The notes under the pieces were generated by a model, which was given only the letters and a program-made list of their open reading frames with translations, was not told where the DNA came from and ran no database searches. From positions 257,003 to 321,002 of the forward strand of contig NZ_FUWZ01000005.1 of NCBI RefSeq assembly GCF_900167135.1: 64,000 nt of DNA, read 5' to 3'. This document shows positions 58,655 through 64,000 of this stretch, one piece after another (within the stretch, counting starts at the first letter, position 1; every line of letters begins with the position of its first letter). The stretch is from Chitinophaga eiseniae (GTDB taxonomy: Bacteria > Bacteroidota > Bacteroidia > Chitinophagales > Chitinophagaceae). The position numbers and the translations under genes are program-made.

Positions 58655-59908
58655 TTACACATTCGCCTCTGCCGATATCGTTTGTATTGAAAGCCGTTGT
58701 CCGGGTACCTCCACCTTCCTTTCCTCCTCCTCTTTCCACTTCGTTTTCAGCAAAAACAGAAAAGTCACCACCGCTATCATGCCATAAGCTATCCCCAGCG
58801 TAACCTGGTTAGTAATAGCAATCGTATTCACCATCAATGAACTGAGAATAGAGGTCACTACTGCAAATCCGCCGCCGGTAAGCCCGCTGGCTTTGCCGGC
58901 ATATTGCGGGAAGCGGATCAGGCAATACGACATCAGGTTGTTGAAGATGAAGCCGGCGGCGCTGTGCAGGAGGAATACATAAATGAGCAGCGTCGCCAGG
59001 TTGTGGTAGTAGCGTGTTAACGGAATCATCAGGGCTACTGTGGTCAACTGCATGATGCTGGCCGTCATTAGTTTTTTGCCCAGGGGGTTGCTCACCAGTA
59101 TTCTTGATACTGACCCGCCGATCATGACTGATACACCGGAGAATAAAGCGCAGTAGCCTGTGGCAGCGGCAGAGAACTGCAACTGATGTTCGATCAGGAA
59201 CGGGCTGCACATGCCATACAGTAATATCATTCCGTAGGCTAGTCCGAGTATGAACAGGCCTGAAGTAAAGTCCGGTGTTTTGAGCATCCTGCTGTACGTT
59301 TGGACCATCGAGGATACGCTGAACGGCTGTGCTGCTTTCATGGATTCGCCGCCGATGAGCAGTTCGGCGATAAAGAATAGCAGTCCGAAATACCCGAGGA
59401 ACATGAAGTTGGATGACCAGCTCCAGGTCGTTTGAAAGAATCCGCCCAGGAAAGGCGCTACGATGGGCGCGATAGCCCAGATCACCGAGAACATGCTGGT
59501 GTATTTCTTTAATGCTTCGCCTTTATAGAGGTCTATAAAAAAGGCGCGTTTGCTGATGGCGATCACGGCGACGGTAAAGCCCTGCAGTATACGCATGGCG
59601 TAGATCATCTCCAGATTGGTGGCGTAGGCGATGACAAAGCTGCTGGCGCTGAAGGCCAGTATGGCGATCATATTGGGGAGGTAGCGGCCATAGGTGTCGA
59701 TCAGTCCGCCTACGATCAATTGTGAAATACCATAACTGATGATGAAGAGCGAAAGTGTCAATTGAATGGCGGCGGGTGAAGCGTGCAGCTGTACCGCCAT
59801 GTCGGGCAGGGAGGGGATAAATATGTCCATGGCAAAGCCTGATAATGGTATCAGGCACAACGACATGACCGTATTCCATCCTATTCTTGATGTTTGGATC
59901 CTTCTCAT
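58655..59908 (-). CDS. MFS multidrug transporter (Bcr/CflA-like)
   Basis: A 417-residue inner-membrane protein with 12 predicted helices, a drug/H+ antiporter-like member of the major facilitator superfamily. The first helix has LCLIPLSGFAMDIFIPSLPDM, split at GFAMD; helix 2 to 3 has QLIVGGLIDTYGRYLPNM (motif A type G-x-x-x-D-x-x-G-R), and the central part AIAPIVAPFLGGFFQ (motif C type). These match the Bcr/CflA group. It lies 101 nt after an AraC-type regulator on the same strand, which probably controls it. Confidence 0.9.
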   Translation of the reverse strand: MRRIQTSRIGWNTVMSLCLIPLSGFAMDIFIPSLPDMAVQLHASPAAIQLTLSLFIISYGISQLIVGGLIDTYGRYLPNMIAILAFSASSFVIAYATNLEMIYAMRILQGFTVAVIAISKRAFFIDLYKGEALKKYTSMFSVIWAIAPIVAPFLGGFFQTTWSWSSNFMFLGYFGLLFFIAELLIGGESMKAAQPFSVSSMVQTYSRMLKTPDFTSGLFILGLAYGMILLYGMCSPFLIEHQLQFSAAATGYCALFSGVSVMIGGSVSRILVSNPLGKKLMTASIMQLTTVALMIPLTRYYHNLATLLIYVFLLHSAAGFIFNNLMSYCLIRFPQYAGKASGLTGGGFAVVTSILSSLMVNTIAITNQVTLGIAYGMIAVVTFLFLLKTKWKEEEERKVEVPGQRLSIQTISAEANV

Positions 59909-60009
59909 ACTGGTTGCTTTATTTTAGCGACGTAAAGTTAGGAAGGCGGGTAGCTGTTGTAATTACACGTTTCAAAGAGATGGTTATACAAATCAAAGGT
60001 GTTTTTGTA

Positions 60010-60930
60010 TCACCGTTTTCTTCCCATACGAAATTCCAGGGGCGTGCGGGAGGTAAACTGCTTGAAGTATTTATTGAAATGGGAGGGGTATTCAAACCCC
60101 AGCGCATAGGCAATCTCTGAGATGTTCCAGTTGGTGTTGCGCAGTAGTGTTTTCGCTTCGATGATCACCCGTTCATGGATAATGTCGCGGGTGGTTTTAT
60201 GCGTATGCTTTTTTACGACGCTGTTTAGATGGTTTACATGGACATGCAGCAGGCTGGCAAAATGAGCCGGCGTTAATAATTTCAATGGAGATTCAGGCGA
60301 ATCTACCGGGAACTGCTGGTTCAGCAAAGCAAGAAAGTCGTTCACCAGCCGGTCGCGGACTACCGCAGCCGGCATCTCCTGGTTTTGCTGCAGCCGGATG
60401 CCTTCGTGAATGACGAGTTGTAGCAGGTGGCGTATCATATCCCATTTGTGGGGATAGTCACTGTCCTGCAACGTTTGCATTTGCGTGAAATAGGCGCTTA
60501 TTCGCAGCCTGTCATCTTTGGTGATGGGTATGACCGGCATGAGCGAAGGATTGAACAACGGGCAGGCGTATTGTATGTCAGCGGGGATGGACCCCTCGAT
60601 AAAAGGCGTGTTGAATAAACAGTAAAAACGGTTGAATGGAGTATTTACTTCTATGGAAGTGGGTACGGCCGGATTATTAAAAATAAGGCAGCATTGATGG
60701 ATTGGTATCTCCTGGTCATTATACAGCAGTATGCCGCTGCCTTTTGCCGGCGTCTGGCTTAAGCATATTTTGAAATAGTCCCGCCGGTTGAAGGGGGTTT
60801 TGCGGGTGGCAGTAAGTGTCTCCCGGACATTAAAATGCGCTTTGCCGGAGTCGAGGCCCAAAGGGATGTCCTGACCGGTGCGCTTGTAAAACTGGGCGAG
60901 TGATTCTGTAGGAATGAAGTTGTCTGCCAT
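60010..60930 (-). CDS. AraC family transcriptional regulator
   Basis: A 306-residue protein. The N-terminal half is a cupin-like sensor (KGSGILLYNDQEIPIHQCCLIF, split as SGILLYNDQ and HQCCLIFNN). The C-terminal AraC/XylS DNA-binding domain has two helix-turn-helix units: LTPAHFASLLHVHVNHLNSVV and NISEIAYALGFEYPSHFNKYFKQ, ending TPLEFR. The start at 60930 (MADNFIPTESLAQFY) is chosen because it follows a TATCTTTG -7 element by 21 nt; a longer frame to 61203 would run through it. Its likely target is the MFS pump gene downstream. Confidence 0.9.
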   Translation of the reverse strand: MADNFIPTESLAQFYKRTGQDIPLGLDSGKAHFNVRETLTATRKTPFNRRDYFKICLSQTPAKGSGILLYNDQEIPIHQCCLIFNNPAVPTSIEVNTPFNRFYCLFNTPFIEGSIPADIQYACPLFNPSLMPVIPITKDDRLRISAYFTQMQTLQDSDYPHKWDMIRHLLQLVIHEGIRLQQNQEMPAAVVRDRLVNDFLALLNQQFPVDSPESPLKLLTPAHFASLLHVHVNHLNSVVKKHTHKTTRDIIHERVIIEAKTLLRNTNWNISEIAYALGFEYPSHFNKYFKQFTSRTPLEFRMGRKR

Positions 60931-60951
60931 CGCTTTGGGACTTATATAATT

Positions 60952-60959
60952 CAAAGATA
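60952..60959 (-). promoter_or_regulatory. -7 element of the AraC gene (TATCTTTG)
   Basis: On the minus strand TATCTTTG matches TAnnTTTG, 21 nt upstream of the ATG at 60930. From there to 61280 I see no gene. Confidence 0.55.
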
Positions 60960-61280
60960 CTGAATTTGATATAGAAGAGGTATATTTCACCCTGAATACG
61001 GACCTGATAATTTTCATCTTTGCCCGTTCAAATTTGCCTGCACACGAACTATCAGGCGCTATTGCACTCCAGTGTAATACGTTATATACCTGTTGAATGT
61101 TGGAGGGAGCGCTGAGGCGATCGTCGGCAGGGAATGTGTATTTCAGATGCTGATAGCTGCGGCTACGGGTTTTGCAAACAATTTGTGTTATCGGGGAAAT
61201 CAATCGCTGTTGCTCGTTTAAGCATCGGCGTTATAAATTAAATATAGTCAGCGTTATTGGCTTTCGGCGTTTTATTTTGG

Positions 61281-61312
61281 AAAAGACAGCCCCCTTGTGG
61301 GCTGTCTTTTTT
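61281..61312 (-). terminator. Terminator of the epoxide-hydrolase-like gene
   Basis: AAAAGACAGCCC and GGGCTGTCTTTT form a 12-bp stem; A- and T-runs on both sides allow use in either direction. It lies 17 nt after the stop. Confidence 0.92.
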
Positions 61313-61328
61313 CCAATTTTTATCTTGC

Positions 61329-62513
61329 TTATTTTATGCCTTCGCTTTTAAAAAATGCATCCACTTCTTTTACCCATAGTTCCGGTGCTTCCAGCGCGGC
61401 AAAATGTCCGCCTTTCTCCATCACGGTAAACCGTTTTACATTTGCTTTTCTTTCTGCCCATTCCTTCGGCGTAGGCGCATCGCCTGCAAATACCGCCACG
61501 CCTGTGGGCGTATTTACTTTCTGCCCGGAAGCCAGCTGCTGAAAGGCGCCTACGGCATAGGTACGCATGGACGAGTTGATCGTCTGGCTCACCCAATAGA
61601 TCATGATGTTGGTAAGTAGTTCATCTTTGGTGAAATGTTCTTCCAGTGTGCCACCAGGCGTACGCCAGGCGTTGAACTTTTCCACGATCCAGGAGGCAAG
61701 GCCTGTGGGGGAGTCGTTCAGGCCATAGGCCTGTGTTTGTGGTTTGGTAGCGTGCAGCATGGCGTAGGCACCTTCCCGGAACCACCATTGCTGGATAAAC
61801 TGCCCGAAGGCCTGCTCCGCGGGAGACATCGTACTCCAGTCTTCAGAACCGTTCGGGTAACCAACATCTGTCAGGTGGATGGCGGCTACATTTTCGGGAT
61901 ACAGGTTGGCGAGTGATTTGACGATGCCGCTGCCTACGTCGCCGCCGGCTGCATAGTAGGATTGATAACCGAGCACATCCTTCATCAGCGTCGCAAAGAC
62001 TTTGGCAGAGCCGTCATCGGTCATGGCTGTATGACCGGAGAAACCAAACCCGGGAATGGAGGGGATCACCAGGTCATAATCGTTTGTCAGCAAGGGGATC
62101 ACTTTGTGGAAACGATAGAAACAGTCGGGCCAGCCATGTACCAGCAGCAAAGGTTTGGCATTGGCATTCGGGCTTTTGATGTGCAGGAAATGAATGCTGA
62201 CGCCGTCTATTTCCACGGTAAACTGTGGGAACTTGTTGAGCGCGGCTTCCTGTTTGCGCCAGTCGTAGCCGTTTTGCCAATAGGCAACAAGGTCCCGGAG
62301 AAATACGGGGTCTGTGCCATAGTTCCAGCCTGCGTTATCTGGCGCGTCGGGCCAGCGGGTCTGGCGGAGGCGGTTGTTAAGATCGTCCAGTACAGATTGT
62401 TGTACATCGATTTTAAACGGTTTTACGGTAAACATACGGTCTTGTTTTGTAGGTTGTGAAAGTGCGGTAATCGCTATAACAGTGACAGAAAATAAAAGAA
62501 CAAGCTGTTTCAT
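61329..62513 (-). CDS. Exported epoxide hydrolase family protein (alpha/beta hydrolase)
   Basis: A 394-residue alpha/beta hydrolase with signal peptide MKQLVLLFSVTVIAITALSQ. An N-terminal EHN segment follows (FKIDVQQSVLDDLNNRLRQTRWP), then the oxyanion motif LLLVHGWPDCFYRF, the nucleophile Asp in AAGGDVGSGIV, and the catalytic His in VMEKGGHFAALEAPELW. The order fits microsomal-type epoxide hydrolases, which open epoxides to diols; the real substrate is unknown. Export to the periplasm is unusual for the family but seen in Bacteroidota. Confidence 0.9.
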   Translation of the reverse strand: MKQLVLLFSVTVIAITALSQPTKQDRMFTVKPFKIDVQQSVLDDLNNRLRQTRWPDAPDNAGWNYGTDPVFLRDLVAYWQNGYDWRKQEAALNKFPQFTVEIDGVSIHFLHIKSPNANAKPLLLVHGWPDCFYRFHKVIPLLTNDYDLVIPSIPGFGFSGHTAMTDDGSAKVFATLMKDVLGYQSYYAAGGDVGSGIVKSLANLYPENVAAIHLTDVGYPNGSEDWSTMSPAEQAFGQFIQQWWFREGAYAMLHATKPQTQAYGLNDSPTGLASWIVEKFNAWRTPGGTLEEHFTKDELLTNIMIYWVSQTINSSMRTYAVGAFQQLASGQKVNTPTGVAVFAGDAPTPKEWAERKANVKRFTVMEKGGHFAALEAPELWVKEVDAFFKSEGIK

Positions 62514-62743
62514 GGTATTTTGTATTTAATAAAACAAAATTCCAACCTCGGCATGACAACCTTATGTCAGCAGTAAAAACAGACGTTAAAAAAAAGTTTG
62601 GCGGTTGAGATAGATCTGTTTTACCGGGGTAAGGTAAATAGTAGCTACACAACACAAGATAATTATTTTGTCTATTTTTAAATTAAAAAAAAAAACAGGG
62701 TGGTATACCCCCGGCAGCATACCCCCGCCGAAAGCTCCTATTC

Positions 62744-63516
62744 ATGAATAAGTCCACCGGTCATTGTTTATATCAGATAACCCGCATTACCTGCGTGAGC
62801 CAGCTGTTCGTCTTTTTACTGTACGCCTGTAACCAGGGGCCATCCGGCCATATGGCCGCCGACAGCGCAATAGCCACCGGTAAAACCGATACTGTTGTAA
62901 CAATGGTTCCGGCACCTGGGCAACTATCCGTTGAGCTGACCGGTATCACGGAAGCGGCGTTCAGGCGTCACCAGCCGCCCGCCTCCAGCCAGGTTGATTT
63001 CGATACCACGTCCTGTTGATTGATAAAACCACCGGTAAAAAAGATACGGTCAGCAATTTCCCGTTACTGTCGCCCGATGGAAGACTGATGGTGAGCAAAC
63101 GATACAATCCTTATGAGGAGTACGAACATATTCCGCCTCCCACAGAAGACATCAGCATTTATACCGTGGATAACCATGTTATTAAAAGGATCTTCCTGCA
63201 GCCCTCCCGTTGGTTTGCCAGGGAGCTATACTGGAAAGACAGCCATACGATATACATCAAAACCTGGGAGAAAGAAGGTGATGATGCCGCTATTTCAGAT
63301 TATCTACGGCTGACTGTCACCAGCGGGAAAGACACGCCGGCAGGCGCCCCTGTGAATGTTTCCTGGAAGGGCACCTACACTACTGTTCTCCATGCATCCA
63401 GCGATGACGCCGACGGATCGAAAAAGAAGAAGGAAAATACATCCTGTACTGTCCCCTATCTGGATGGCAAGGTGAACGGCGGTCACCGGATGTCTTACCC
63501 ATTGAAGAAGAAATAA
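62744..63516 (+). pseudogene. Frameshifted lipoprotein gene, unknown function
   Basis: Two overlapping frames appear to be one gene. The first (62744-63019) codes for a lipoprotein signal (LFVFLLYACNQG, lipobox Cys) and ends at DFDTTSC. The second begins in the same place and continues with YHVLLIDKTTGKKD and LLSPDGRLMVSKRYNPYEEY to 63516. The second frame has a stop just upstream (62995-62997), so both frames are needed; loss of one base near 63002-63004 explains the break. The joined protein would have about 256 residues. No named family is recognised. It could also be a sequencing error. Confidence 0.6.
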
Positions 63517-63561
63517 TCATTATATTTACTTTATCCTTTTCAACCAAAATAATAACCGCTT

Positions 63562-64000
63562 ATGTTACCCGGTAATGCCATCTTCAGGATGTTACTGCTG
63601 ATTGGTTTCAGTACGCCTGTTTGTACTTTCGCCCAGCAGCAAGACACCATCAGATACTCACTTATTTTAACAGGAAACATCAAAGGCGAAAAAAAGGTGA
63701 TAGAAACATCTCCCGGTATGTTCGAATCCTGGTACCAGTACAACGACCGTGGCAGGGGCGACAGCCTGCATACCATCTACCGTCAGGACAGCGACGGGTT
63801 TCCCACTTATGTCCACGCTATTGGGAAAGACTATTTCAAAAAACCGATATCGGAAGATTTTTCCCTGAAAGACGGGGTGGCCACCTGGAAGAATACCGCT
63901 GAGAATGAGTCCCGGCCTGTTACCGGAAAGGCTTTTTACACCTGCCTGAATGGAGAGAGCGGAAACATGATCAAAGCGCTGAAAGCCGGTCAGCATAAAA
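63562..64000 (+). CDS. N-terminus of a secreted protein, probably amidohydrolase family (cut by window end)
   Basis: Open from ATG at 63562 to the end of the window, 146 codons. A signal peptide (FRMLLLIGFSTPVCTFAQ) is followed by TIRYSLILTGNIKGEKKV, YQYNDRGRGDSLHTIYR, GFPTYVHAIGKDYFKKPI and FSLKDGVATWKNTAENE. This N-terminal pattern is, to my recollection, that of exported imidazolonepropionase-like amidohydrolases of Chitinophagaceae, in which the metal-binding domain follows later. The catalytic part is not in the window, so the assignment is tentative. Confidence 0.6.
   Translation, partial: MLPGNAIFRMLLLIGFSTPVCTFAQQQDTIRYSLILTGNIKGEKKVIETSPGMFESWYQYNDRGRGDSLHTIYRQDSDGFPTYVHAIGKDYFKKPISEDFSLKDGVATWKNTAENESRPVTGKAFYTCLNGESGNMIKALKAGQHK

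Noticed and set aside
1..64000. CRISPR arrays, rRNA or tRNA genes
   Set aside because: No regularly spaced palindromic repeats with unique spacers, no rRNA core sequences, and no T-arm plus acceptor stem other than that of tmRNA were seen.

Overview
The window reads as chromosomal DNA of a Bacteroidota bacterium, most likely a Chitinophaga-like member of the Chitinophagaceae. The evidence is: promoters of the Bacteroidota type (TAnnTTTG at -7, in the best case with TTTG 20 nt upstream); a type IX secretion system (T9SS) type B sorting domain with PorP/SprF and PorE-like partners; small DUF families of this phylum (DUF4421, DUF5683); the gene order parA-parB-DUF5683-dapB; and a tmRNA with the tag GESNYAMAA. 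The family-level placement is inference. Most genes are packed, with weak ribosome-binding sites and many strong hairpin terminators.

Layout. 1-3.7 kb: histidine degradation (hutU partial, hutI, formimidoylglutamase). 3.7-9.1 kb: CHAD protein, secreted unknown, purU, phosphoesterase, DUF4421, LOG-family and HD-domain proteins. 9.2-14.8 kb: aconitase, a PspC-like membrane protein, kdsA and an SDR threonine dehydrogenase-like enzyme. 15-18.8 kb: sulfate assimilation (cysH-cysD-cysN) with an Rrf2 regulator and a 64-bp tandem-repeat array between regulator and operon. 18.9-22.8 kb: dapB, DUF5683, parB, parA, MBL hydrolase. 23-31.6 kb: membrane phosphoesterase, two outer-membrane barrels, lon, pdxJ, ahcY. 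32-45 kb: a four-gene surface-adhesin operon with a giant protein of about 2430 residues (about 16 Calx-beta-like modules, thrombospondin-3 calcium repeats, T9SS sorting domain), PorP/SprF, a PorE-like OmpA lipoprotein and a propeller/Calx-beta protein. 45.3-50.4 kb: GNAT, DsbA-like, PrsW, a PolX whose polymerase active site looks degenerate, a histone-H1-like protein, rpmA, rplU. 50.7-55.4 kb: GH3, dxr, rseP and tmRNA. 55.5-58.6 kb: an AT-richer accessory island just after the tmRNA. 58.6-64 kb: MFS pump with AraC regulator, epoxide hydrolase, a frameshifted lipoprotein, and the start of a secreted amidohydrolase-like protein.

The strongest candidate for a new system is the island pair at 55507-58034. 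A MazG-type nucleotide pyrophosphohydrolase overlaps by 4 nt a 733-residue fusion of a GIY-YIG nuclease, a DUF2075/SF1-type helicase and a LexA/UmuD-like S24 peptidase with a plausible Ala-Gly self-cleavage site. It sits beside tmRNA, a classical integration target, and is followed by a decayed IS256-type transposase fragment. I suggest a damage- or phage-responsive defence module; this is inference.

A second unexplained signal is a set of four intergenic inverted repeats (1311-1420, 24499-24637, 26301-26500, 50578-50720) whose arms are built from 8-nt repeating units. Three use a GGATTT-type octamer and one uses a CGCAAAG/GCTAAG-type octamer.
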